A stretch of DNA of 64,000 nucleotides from Phycisphaerales bacterium (GTDB taxonomy: Bacteria > Planctomycetota > Phycisphaerae > UBA1845 > UTPLA1). The first letter of the stretch is position 1. Each line of letters starts with the position of its first letter. This document shows, one piece after another, positions 34,691 through 42,437 of this stretch. Below the pieces are notes generated by a model. The model searched no databases, was not told where the DNA came from, and saw only the letters and a program-made list of their open reading frames with translations. The stretch is from contig JAKSDK010001037.1 of the NCBI GenBank assembly GCA_022360095.1, forward strand, positions 1 through 64,000, written 5' to 3'. A program made the translations under genes and the position numbers.

Positions 34691-35023
34691 GTGAGTGAGC
34701 CGTACACCAACACGGTTTTTCAGGCCATCGCCGATCCGACACGGCGCCGGATTCTCGATTTGCTCAAGAAGCACGAGCATCCGGTCAATTCTCTGCACGA
34801 GCACTTTGACATGACGCAACCAGCGCTCTCTCAGCATCTGCGGGTCCTCCGTGAGGTCGGTGTGGTGTCCCGAAGACGGCAAGGGCGTCAGCAGATTTAT
34901 TGCCTTAACGCGGTCATGCTCAAGGAGGTGTACGACTGGGTCGGCCATTACGAGCAGTTTTGGCGCGGGAAGCTCAATGCCCTTGGTGAGTATCTGGATG
35001 CAACACAGGATGAGGCTTCATGA
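34691..35023 (+). CDS. ArsR-family transcriptional repressor
   Basis: 110 residues, winged-helix. The family blocks are clear: IADPTRRRILDLLKKHEHPVNSLHEHFDMTQPALSQHLRVLREVGVVSRRRQGRQQIYCLN. No metal-binding ELCVCDL motif is seen, so it is likely one of the non-metal ArsR proteins that often accompany AHSA1/SRPBCC genes. GTG 34691 is the likely start and lies 7 bases after a perfect TATAAT, so it may be translated from a leaderless message. Its stop overlaps the start of the SRPBCC gene by 4 bases. Confidence 0.9.
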   Translation: MSEPYTNTVFQAIADPTRRRILDLLKKHEHPVNSLHEHFDMTQPALSQHLRVLREVGVVSRRRQGRQQIYCLNAVMLKEVYDWVGHYEQFWRGKLNALGEYLDATQDEAS

Positions 35024-35547
35024 AACGCGAGTTGAGACTTGAATACGTTTATCCCCATCCGCCGGAAAAGGTCTGGCGGGCGTTGACCGACAGCAAGGCC
35101 ATTGCCGAGTGGCTCATGCCGAACGATTTTGAGGCACGCGTCGGGCACAAGTTTACGTTGCGCACCGATCCCCAGCCCGGCTTTGACGGCATTGTTCATT
35201 GCGAGGTGCTGGAGATCGATGAATATCGATGTTTGTCGTATTCCTGGAAGGGCGGGCCGATCGATACCGTGCTGACTTTCACGCTGGAACCGGTGCCGGG
35301 CGGCACACGGTTGAAGGTTGTGCAATCCGGATTCGAGGGCGTCAAGGCTGTCTTGGTGAGCCTTATCCTCGGGAGTGGAAGCAAGAAGATTTACAGCACG
35401 TTGCTGCCGGACGTCATCGCCAGAATCGATCTTGACGGGACGATTCGTCCCAAGTCGGAACGACATGATCCGCGCTGCGATAAGAAAGGAATGTGGCGCG
35501 TGTTGACGTTCTTGTTTTCACCTTTTCTGAAGGACAGGAAAAATTGA
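35020..35547 (+). CDS. SRPBCC/AHSA1-domain protein
   Basis: 175 residues, START-like fold. The N-terminus LRLEYVYPHPPEKVWRALTDSKAIAEWLMPNDFEARVGHKFTLR and the later YSWKG...TVLTFTLEP, GTRLKVVQSGFE match the AHSA1 family, whose members bind hydrophobic ligands. The gene overlaps the ArsR gene by 4 bases (ATGA), the common arsR-AHSA1 arrangement, so its product may sense or respond to the same ligand. Function beyond that is unknown. Confidence 0.85.
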   Translation: MKRELRLEYVYPHPPEKVWRALTDSKAIAEWLMPNDFEARVGHKFTLRTDPQPGFDGIVHCEVLEIDEYRCLSYSWKGGPIDTVLTFTLEPVPGGTRLKVVQSGFEGVKAVLVSLILGSGSKKIYSTLLPDVIARIDLDGTIRPKSERHDPRCDKKGMWRVLTFLFSPFLKDRKN

Positions 35548-35583
35548 GCACACTCTCTTCGTTTTTTTTCTTAGACGGGAATC

Positions 35584-36180
35584 ATGTTTATGCGAATTGG
35601 ATTGAGCGGACTCTTAGGCGGAATCGTGATGTTTGCGTGGGGCGCCTTTTCCTGGATGGCTTTGCCCTGGCATGAAAGTGCACTCAGAAACATGCCCGAC
35701 GAGGCCGGTGTGATTCGTGCGATGCGTGAGGCAGAGGCCGATAGCGGGGTGTATCACTATCCCGGCTTTCCCGCGTGCAACGTGGCCGGCGAGGTCTCGG
35801 AGGCGGAGCGGCAGGCCTGGCTCGAGAAATGCAAGCAAGGACCGTGGATCAGCCTCATGGTCTACTCCGAACATGGGCGTGAGCCTTTCGCCCCGAGGCA
35901 ATTCATCGTTGGTTTTCTGCTGAACGTCGCCACGGCTCTGTTGGCCGCCTATCTTCTATCGCTGGCGGCACCGGCTTTGCCCGGCTATGGGCAGCGGGTG
36001 ATGTTCGTGACGCTGTTGGGCCTCTTTGCCGCGTTGATTTCCACGCTGCCGGATTGGAATTGGTTTGTGTTCCCGGTCGGATTCGTGATTCCGACGGTTC
36101 TGGATCACGTGATCGGCTCGCTGTTGGTCGGATTGCTTCTGGCATGGCGATTCAAGCCGCCCCCCGTCATGGAAGGATAG
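35584..36180 (+). CDS. Integral membrane protein of unknown function
   Basis: 198 residues. A helix near residues 5-25, a periplasmic or cytoplasmic loop of about 85 residues with two Cys, and three further helices (about 107-127, 138-155, 167-188). The start has a Gly-rich, hydrophobic beginning typical of small membrane proteins. It starts 36 bases after the SRPBCC gene in the same direction, so it is probably the third gene of the arsR operon. No known domain is recognised. Confidence 0.6.
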   Translation: MFMRIGLSGLLGGIVMFAWGAFSWMALPWHESALRNMPDEAGVIRAMREAEADSGVYHYPGFPACNVAGEVSEAERQAWLEKCKQGPWISLMVYSEHGREPFAPRQFIVGFLLNVATALLAAYLLSLAAPALPGYGQRVMFVTLLGLFAALISTLPDWNWFVFPVGFVIPTVLDHVIGSLLVGLLLAWRFKPPPVMEG

Positions 36181-36310
36181 GTCCGCACTGTTATTGTTGT
36201 TTGAGGTCTGTTTTTGCGTATTCCCTTCCGGTAGAATTCTCGGACGTAGGGCTCAGCCAAAATGCAACGGTGGACGATGTACATGCTATAACGCCGGAAG
36301 GAGACAAAGC

Positions 36311-37036
36311 ATGAACCAGGAATACGCCATGCAGGAGCACGTCGTTCCCGTCAGTGACGTCGACACACAGACGCGGGCCGATTTTATCGTCAAGACCTAT
36401 ATGCATTTGTTCGGGGCTGTTTTGCTCTTTACAGGCATCGAGGTATACATTTTCAAGGCGGGATTGGCCAAACCCATCTATGACGCTGTGACCAATATTT
36501 CCTGGCTTGTTGTGCTTGGAGGGTTCCTCGTTGTGTCCTGGCTTGCCAGTCGGGCGGCACATATGGCGCGATCGATGGTCGTGCAATACGCGGCACTGAT
36601 CGGTTTCGTGCTGGCCGAGGCGCTCATCTTTGTGCCGTTGCTCTATATCGCCAACCTGGCATCTTCAGAAAGATTCGGTTCTTCGGGCAATATCATCAGC
36701 AGCGCGGCTCTTGTCACGCTCGTCGGTTTCTGCGGACTGACCTTCGTGGCCTTTGGCACGCGTAAGGACTTCTCGTTTCTGGGAGGTTTTCTCCGGTGGA
36801 TAGGCATCGCGGCGCTCATAGGAATCGGAAGCAGCGTCCTCTTCGGGTTCAATCTCGGCACGTGGTTCAGTGTTGGCATGGTCGCCTTTGCCGGGGCCGC
36901 CATTCTCTACGATACGTCGAACATCATTCGGCATTATCCCCAGGATCGCTACGTCGGCGCGGCTTTGGAACTCTTCGCATCCGTGGCTCTGATGTTCTGG
37001 TACGTCCTGCGACTGTTTCTTGCTTCTCGGGACTAA
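36311..37036 (+). CDS. Bax inhibitor-1 family membrane protein
   Basis: 241 residues with seven hydrophobic segments. The BI-1/YccA/UPF0005 family signature is visible in FIVKTYMHLFGAVLLFTGIEVY at the start and YDTSNIIRHYPQDRYVGAALELFASVALMFWYVLRLF at the end. Members act as pH-sensitive Ca leak channels or protease modulators; which applies here cannot be told. ATG 36311 with AAGGAG 7 bases upstream is preferred over the earlier frame start at 36194. The D-x-x-x-x-x-x-x-x-D pattern near the C-terminus is kept. Confidence 0.9.
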   Translation: MNQEYAMQEHVVPVSDVDTQTRADFIVKTYMHLFGAVLLFTGIEVYIFKAGLAKPIYDAVTNISWLVVLGGFLVVSWLASRAAHMARSMVVQYAALIGFVLAEALIFVPLLYIANLASSERFGSSGNIISSAALVTLVGFCGLTFVAFGTRKDFSFLGGFLRWIGIAALIGIGSSVLFGFNLGTWFSVGMVAFAGAAILYDTSNIIRHYPQDRYVGAALELFASVALMFWYVLRLFLASRD

Positions 37037-37063
37037 CGTTGTCTTCTTATGTAAGAAAGAAGC

Positions 37064-37369
37064 ATGGCGAGTAAAGAACCGACGATTTTGACTAGAAACA
37101 TCACTCCCGGCGCAGCTGGAACACGTGTCTCGAGGGAGAAGTACGAACTCGTACGCAAAGCGATCTTGGCCGTTGTGCCGACAAGCAAGAAAGGCGTTCT
37201 GTTCAAAGAGTTACCCAAGGCCGTCGCCGAGCGTCTTCCGGCCGACCTGTTTCCGAAGAAGGGCTCGGTTTCCTGGTATGCCACGACGGTTAAGTTGGAC
37301 CTCGAAGCCCGTGGATTCATCGAGCGTGTTCCAGGCGTTGCGCCACAGCGCCTACGACGTTTGAAGTAG
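37064..37369 (+). CDS. Small winged-helix-like protein of unknown function
   Basis: 101 residues. The body (KYELVRKAILAVVPTSKKGVLFKELPKAVAERLPADLFPKKGSVSWYATTVKLDLEARGFIERVPG) looks like a single winged-helix domain followed by a short basic tail (QRLRRLK). This pattern matches a small family of unknown function I cannot name with confidence. It starts 27 bases after the BI-1 gene and may share its transcript. A DNA- or RNA-binding role is an inference. Confidence 0.55.
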   Translation: MASKEPTILTRNITPGAAGTRVSREKYELVRKAILAVVPTSKKGVLFKELPKAVAERLPADLFPKKGSVSWYATTVKLDLEARGFIERVPGVAPQRLRRLK

Positions 37370-37449
37370 GCGTAAGCGCCCCGCTTTTCTCGTCACGCGC
37401 CGTTCAGTTTCCCTGTGGTCACTCGTTCGAACGTTCGGAATCATGTGGT

Positions 37450-40400
37450 CTATTCAACGGGAGGCGCGCCGCCGGTCGCCCCAAATCCCTTGAACAGATA
37501 AATTGCGCCGGAGCTTATGCCGGCGTCGTCTTTCAACGGAGTGCTGACGACGAGCCAATCACCGCTTGTCGCGCAGGCCCAGCCAAGGGCGTCGCCCAAA
37601 GCTGCGTCAGAGGCAACGAGTCTTTGCACTTCGACCCAATCGGTTCCGTCGAATTGAAATACGTACGCGACACCGGCGTTCGGAAATTCAAGATCGGCCT
37701 GTTTAGCAGTGACGATCACCGAACCATCTTCGGCGATGGCGAGAGCGGAGCCGAATTGGTCCCCCTTTCGACCGTCGGATGCGGTGAGTTTTGCCTCCTG
37801 AATCCACCGTGTCGTCTTCGGATCATGGCGAAATATGTAGGCCGCCCCTGAGTCGGGTCCTTTTTCGTCGTTGTGGAGGGATCCGATTACGGCGAGGTCG
37901 CCGGAGGTCGTCACTCTCATACCAAACTGGTCGTGGGATGAGGAATCCGACCCCATGAGTTTGGCTTCTTCTTTCCATCGTCCCATGATCGGATCATGGC
38001 GAAAGACGTAAGCCGATCCGGAACGTTTTCCTGCATCGTTGTTATAAGGAGCACCGATGACAGCGACATTATTCCTGAAGAATACTTGTGAGCCGAAACG
38101 GTCATCTTTGGAGGCGTCTGCAGGGTTGAGCTTCGTCTTCTCCTTCCATGTTTTCGTGGCGGCGTCGTATTGGTAGGCGTAGACAGAGCCGGAACTCATC
38201 CCAAAGTCGTCGTCATGCGGGGCGCTAATAAGAGCGATGTCGTTATCGAGCGAAATGCTGATACCGAAGCTGTCGTCAGAGCTCCCGTCCGATGCGGAGA
38301 TTTTCGTCTCGAATGTCCACTGGTCACCGTCGAACCGATACACGTAGGCAGACCCGGACCTCAGCCCTCGATCGTTATCACGCCTGGCTCCAACGATGGC
38401 GACGTTCCCGTTGATCGAGGCACCGACGCCGAACTGATCGTGGGCCTTGCCATCCGGTGCAGTTAGTCGGGCCTCTTCAAGCCAGTCATTGCCGTCGTAA
38501 CGAAAAATATATGCTGAGCCGGCGTTCGTACCTTGTTTGCCCGAGAGAAGCGCTCCGGCCAAAACGACGTCACCCGAAATCGAAGTGCGGGAGCCCAAAA
38601 AGTCACCTGCTTCAGCGTCGGAGGCCGTGAGCTTGAAAGTCTCGTGAATGGTTGGTTTGGTTCTGATGCTGGCGGAAAGACCTGATTTAGCCTGTTCCTT
38701 CGCATTGCTCTGAAACGATGCGTTATTTGTCCGTCCAAGCATGTCGAACAGATAGGCTGCACCCGAATTTACTCCGGCGTCGTCTTTTAGCGGAGTGCAG
38801 AGCATAATCCAGTTTCCTCCGGTGGAAGGCCTTCCTAAACCATCGCCTGGAGTTGCGTCCGAGGCGACAAGCCTGTTCGTTTCGATCCAGTCGGTCCCAT
38901 CGAACTGAAATATGTAGGCTGCTCCAGCGTTTGGAACTTCAAGGTCCGCATGGTCCGCTGCGACGATCACCGAACCATCTTCGGCGATTGCAACAGCGAC
39001 GCCGAATTGATCTCCTTCGCGACCGTTGGATGCGGTGAGCTTTGTCTCCTGAATCCACTGCGTTGTTTTCGGGTCATAACGAAATAGATAGACTGCTCCT
39101 GAGTTCAACCCTTTGTCGTTGTTGAGCCAGGCTCCGACCGCGATGAGGTCACCGGAAATGGCGACGTTAACGCCGAACTCGTCGCCGCGTGACGCATCCG
39201 CTGCAGTGAGCTTGGCTTCTTCCGCCCAGCTTCCCGTGGCTGGTTCGTAGCGAAAGACATAAGCAGATCCGGATTCTTTCCCGGCATCGTCATTACCAGA
39301 TGCGCCGATGACAGCGACATTATTTTTGATTGCGATTCCTCGGCCAAAATAGTCTTCCTTGACCGCGTCTGCAGGGTTCAGCTTGGCTTCCTCGTTCCAT
39401 GTGTTTTCGACGGCATCGTATCGGTAGGCGTACACAGAGCCCGACATTGTGCCGAAGTCGCTGTCAAGGGTCGTGCCGATCATGGCCACATCGTTGTCGA
39501 TTGAAATACGCGAGCCGAAGGCGTCGTACGGAGAACCATCCGATGGAAGGAGTTTCGTTTCGAAAATCCATGCTTTGCCGTCAAACCGATAAACGTAAAC
39601 GGATCCGGAATTCTGACCTTGGTCGTCATCGTGTCTTGCTCCGATCATCGCGATGTTGCCGCTGATCGAGACGTCATAGCCAAACTGATCATGTGCCGTG
39701 CCGTCCGGTGCAATGAGCTGAGCTTCTTCACGCCAATCAACACCGTCGTACCGGAAAATATAGGCTGAGCCGGCATTTTTGTTTTGTTTTCCGGAGCGAG
39801 GTGCTCCGATCAAGACAACTTCGCCTGAAATCGACGAATAGCCGCCGAAGAAATCGCCGGCCTCGGCATCTGAGGCGGTGAGTCTGACGGTCTCGGGGAC
39901 GGTTGGTGTGGGTTTGGCCGCGAAGGGAAGAACGGCGCTTTTCTTTGTGGTGTTGCTCCGCTCGCCAGTTTCGCTTTTCCGAACCAAGATCCACTCGAAT
40001 TGCGCGGCAAGGACGGTCAGGAAAACAAGAACCAGCGGCAAAAGCAAAAGGGGGACTTTGCGTTGGGCGACCAGCTTTCGAAACTGATGTGTGAACGTTC
40101 GTGGTCGAGCCAGGATCTCGCGATCGGAGAGGTAGTGATCGACGTCCTCAATTAAAGCTTGGACGCTTTGATACCGGCGGCCAGGCTTCTTTTCCAGTGC
40201 TTTTAAGGTGATCGTTTCCAGATCGGGGTGGATGCTTTGATTGGCGATGCTTGGTTTGGGCGGAGATTCTTCACAGATGATACGGAGCGCTTGAGGGATT
40301 GTGATGGCGCGCAGATCATACGGCAAACGATCCGTCAATAATTCATAGAGGATGACGCCGAGAGCATAGACGTCGCTTCGGACGTCAATTTTCTCCGGAC

Positions 40401-41214
40401 TGCCTTCAACCTGTTCGGGACTCATGTACTGCATCGTGCCCATCAGTTGACCGGCCTCGGTGTGGAGAGTCGTCAAGAGCAGGTCGGCGTTGGTGATGCG
40501 GGCGATGCCGAAATCCACGATCTTGGGCTGGGCCTTCTCGCCGGCGGTGTCGATCAGAATGTTCCCGGGCTTGAGGTCCCGATGAATGATGCCTTTCTGG
40601 TGCGCATGGTGCACGGCCTTGCAGATGTCCATGAAAAGCGTGAGGCGCTCACGGAGATTCGACAGATTCTGACGGACGTAATTCAGCAACGAAGAGCCGT
40701 CGATGAATTCCATCGCAATGAAGGGCAGCTTTCTGAGCTTCGTTTGGTGCCAGCCCGCTTCATACACCTGGGCGACACCCGGATGTCGCAAGTGCGCGAG
40801 GACATGGGCCTCGTGCTTGAACCGTAGCAGCATCTGAGAAGAGGCCAGGCCGGGCCTGATAAGCTTAAGGGCGACCGTCCGGCGGGGGTTCTGCTGCTTG
40901 GCCTGATAGACGATTCCCATTCCCCCGAATCCCACAGGTCGAAGAACCTGATATTGGCCGACCTGTGCGAGGTTTGAAAGCTCCTGAACTTCGTCCAATT
41001 GGTTGTCGTCCAGTGTGAACTGTGAACCGAGGGCGGGTTGATCCATGAAACTCGACCCGACATCGTCACCGACGCGTAAGAGCGACTCCACTTCGTTTCG
41101 CAGGCTGGCGTCGTTTTCGCAGACCAGGTCGAGAAATGCGGGTCGCGCGGTCGGGTCGAGCGATCGGGCGTCACGGTAGATCACCTGAATCTTCTCGAAT
41201 CGACTCGGGGTCAT
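37450..41214 (-). CDS. Membrane Ser/Thr protein kinase with two extracytoplasmic FG-GAP beta-propellers
   Basis: 1254 residues. An N-terminal segment (1-85) resembles the ~80-residue leader of many planctomycete/acidobacterial kinases. The Hanks-type kinase domain follows (86-340): Gly loop GFGGMGIVY, VALK117, HRDLKPGN at 211-218, DFG at 234-236, and MSPEQ. A transmembrane helix lies at about 387-403, then about 830 residues outside. These form two homologous seven-blade FG-GAP-like repeats (about 442-825 and 855-1245), each blade with a GD-x-FG core and a [V/Y]YIFRYD-like strand. So an outside propeller domain would sense a ligand and set an inside kinase. It is 2 bases behind an ECF sigma gene in the same direction. 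Confidence 0.92.
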   Translation of the reverse strand: MTPSRFEKIQVIYRDARSLDPTARPAFLDLVCENDASLRNEVESLLRVGDDVGSSFMDQPALGSQFTLDDNQLDEVQELSNLAQVGQYQVLRPVGFGGMGIVYQAKQQNPRRTVALKLIRPGLASSQMLLRFKHEAHVLAHLRHPGVAQVYEAGWHQTKLRKLPFIAMEFIDGSSLLNYVRQNLSNLRERLTLFMDICKAVHHAHQKGIIHRDLKPGNILIDTAGEKAQPKIVDFGIARITNADLLLTTLHTEAGQLMGTMQYMSPEQVEGSPEKIDVRSDVYALGVILYELLTDRLPYDLRAITIPQALRIICEESPPKPSIANQSIHPDLETITLKALEKKPGRRYQSVQALIEDVDHYLSDREILARPRTFTHQFRKLVAQRKVPLLLLPLVLVFLTVLAAQFEWILVRKSETGERSNTTKKSAVLPFAAKPTPTVPETVRLTASDAEAGDFFGGYSSISGEVVLIGAPRSGKQNKNAGSAYIFRYDGVDWREEAQLIAPDGTAHDQFGYDVSISGNIAMIGARHDDDQGQNSGSVYVYRFDGKAWIFETKLLPSDGSPYDAFGSRISIDNDVAMIGTTLDSDFGTMSGSVYAYRYDAVENTWNEEAKLNPADAVKEDYFGRGIAIKNNVAVIGASGNDDAGKESGSAYVFRYEPATGSWAEEAKLTAADASRGDEFGVNVAISGDLIAVGAWLNNDKGLNSGAVYLFRYDPKTTQWIQETKLTASNGREGDQFGVAVAIAEDGSVIVAADHADLEVPNAGAAYIFQFDGTDWIETNRLVASDATPGDGLGRPSTGGNWIMLCTPLKDDAGVNSGAAYLFDMLGRTNNASFQSNAKEQAKSGLSASIRTKPTIHETFKLTASDAEAGDFLGSRTSISGDVVLAGALLSGKQGTNAGSAYIFRYDGNDWLEEARLTAPDGKAHDQFGVGASINGNVAIVGARRDNDRGLRSGSAYVYRFDGDQWTFETKISASDGSSDDSFGISISLDNDIALISAPHDDDFGMSSGSVYAYQYDAATKTWKEKTKLNPADASKDDRFGSQVFFRNNVAVIGAPYNNDAGKRSGSAYVFRHDPIMGRWKEEAKLMGSDSSSHDQFGMRVTTSGDLAVIGSLHNDEKGPDSGAAYIFRHDPKTTRWIQEAKLTASDGRKGDQFGSALAIAEDGSVIVTAKQADLEFPNAGVAYVFQFDGTDWVEVQRLVASDAALGDALGWACATSGDWLVVSTPLKDDAGISSGAIYLFKGFGATGGAPPVE
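37460..39890 (-). repeat. Internal tandem duplication in the kinase gene
   Basis: The sequence from about 39890 down to 38650 (first propeller) is repeated from about 38645 down to 37460 (second propeller) with clear similarity in both DNA and protein, period about 1245 bases (415 residues). Blade-by-blade order is kept (GDFFGG/GDFLGS, HDQFG, DAFG/DSFG, DYFG/DRFG, and so on), so a whole seven-bladed propeller was duplicated. Confidence 0.8.
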
Positions 41215-41216
41215 GC

Positions 41217-41777
41217 TTAAGCGTCCTTGCCGAGTTCCCTACGAAGCCAGACTCGGGCGAACGACCATTTTTCCTTTGCGGTCGTGTTGCAGAAGCCGAG
41301 CACTTTTGCCGCCTGATCGTTGGTCAACCCGCCGAAAAAGCGAAGCTCGACAACCTGAGAAGCAAGATCGTCGAGTGCGGATAGCCTGCCCATTGCGTCG
41401 TTCAGGACTAAGATGTCAATGTCGGATTTGCTCGGCAGCTGAACGGCTTCGGATAAGGTGACTCGGATTTTCCCTCCGCCGCGTTTGGCCGTCGCCTTGG
41501 TCCTCGCATGATCAACCAACACTCGTCGTATCGTTCCAGCGGCAGCAGCCAGGAAGTGATTCTTGTCCCGCCAATGAATGCGGTCCACCTTAGCGAGCCG
41601 AAGATACGCTTCATGCACCAGAGCAGTCGGTTGAAGCGTATGATCGACCCGTTCATGTTTGAGATAATCCGAAGCGAGAGCTCGAAGCTCGTCGTACACG
41701 CGTGTCATCAACTCCTGCGTATCACTGGGAACGCTCTTGAGATGAGCGGGTGGCTTGGAAGGTGGATTGGGCTGCAT
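41217..41777 (-). CDS. ECF sigma factor of the planctomycete-type kinase-linked group
   Basis: 186 residues. The beginning (RVYDELRALASDYLKHERVDHTLQPTALVHEAYLRLAKV) and region 4 (DLASQVVELRFFGGLTNDQAAKVLGFCNTTAKEKWSFARVWLRREL) match the ECF sub-group known as Sig-70_X6-like, often found beside Ser/Thr kinases in Planctomycetes and Acidobacteria. Its stop is 2 bases before the kinase ATG, so the two are cotranscribed and translationally coupled. The kinase is a natural candidate to control the sigma factor in place of a classical anti-sigma factor. Confidence 0.92.
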   Translation of the reverse strand: MQPNPPSKPPAHLKSVPSDTQELMTRVYDELRALASDYLKHERVDHTLQPTALVHEAYLRLAKVDRIHWRDKNHFLAAAAGTIRRVLVDHARTKATAKRGGGKIRVTLSEAVQLPSKSDIDILVLNDAMGRLSALDDLASQVVELRFFGGLTNDQAAKVLGFCNTTAKEKWSFARVWLRRELGKDA

Positions 41778-42024
41778 CTTTCCGGTTCCGCGTGCGATGA
41801 AACTTTATTCCCGAACAACGACACCATATTTTCCCCTGCTCCTAAGTGTTTTTCAACATCGGACAAAATTTGCCGGGTCGGCGAACACCGATCCGGAGAC
41901 CATTGGAGATCGGATTTGCCCACGTGTCGTTTTGCTGAATCGTTACTTCTGGAAAACTTGCGAGAGCATAACCATATCGACGAAGAATAATAGCTTTGTC
42001 GATGGATTAGATAGGCGAGACATC

Positions 42025-42375
42025 ATGCAGATCGAACACATCAGCGCCGTGACTTTTTTTGTCCAGGACATGTCCCGATCGGTGCGCTTTTATGAGAAAT
42101 GTGGGTTTCGTTTGATTTTTGGCGGTCCGGAGCAGGAGTTCACCAGCCTGCAGGCGGGACGAGCCTATGTCAATCTGATCCATCGGTCGGACTATGACGT
42201 CCGATGGTGGGGCCGGGCGATCTTTCGAGTCGACGAAGTCGATGAGCATTATCGGATGATTTGTGCCGCAGGGTTAAGTCCGGAGGCACAGCCTCAGAAT
42301 GCCACTTGGGGTGAGCGATATTATCATCTGACCGACCCCGACGGACATGAGTTGAGTTTTGCCGAGTTGCTTTGA
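42025..42375 (+). CDS. VOC (glyoxalase/bleomycin-resistance-like) protein
   Basis: 116 residues, one vicinal-oxygen-chelate domain: ISAVTFFVQDMSRSVRFYEKCGFRLIFGG at the start and YYHLTDPDGHELSFAELL at the end, with a Glu/His pair for a metal. Members include glyoxalases, dioxygenases and antibiotic-binding proteins; the substrate is unknown. ATG 42025 gives a normal domain length; AGGCGAG lies upstream. The coding frame is open further back to 41755 but that part overlaps the sigma-factor region and is not domain-like. Confidence 0.85.
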   Translation: MQIEHISAVTFFVQDMSRSVRFYEKCGFRLIFGGPEQEFTSLQAGRAYVNLIHRSDYDVRWWGRAIFRVDEVDEHYRMICAAGLSPEAQPQNATWGERYYHLTDPDGHELSFAELL

Positions 42376-42437
42376 TGGCATGCAACGACGCACGCACTCT
42401 TATGCCGGGAGACGAATCGAATGAAGGTGGCGGGCTT

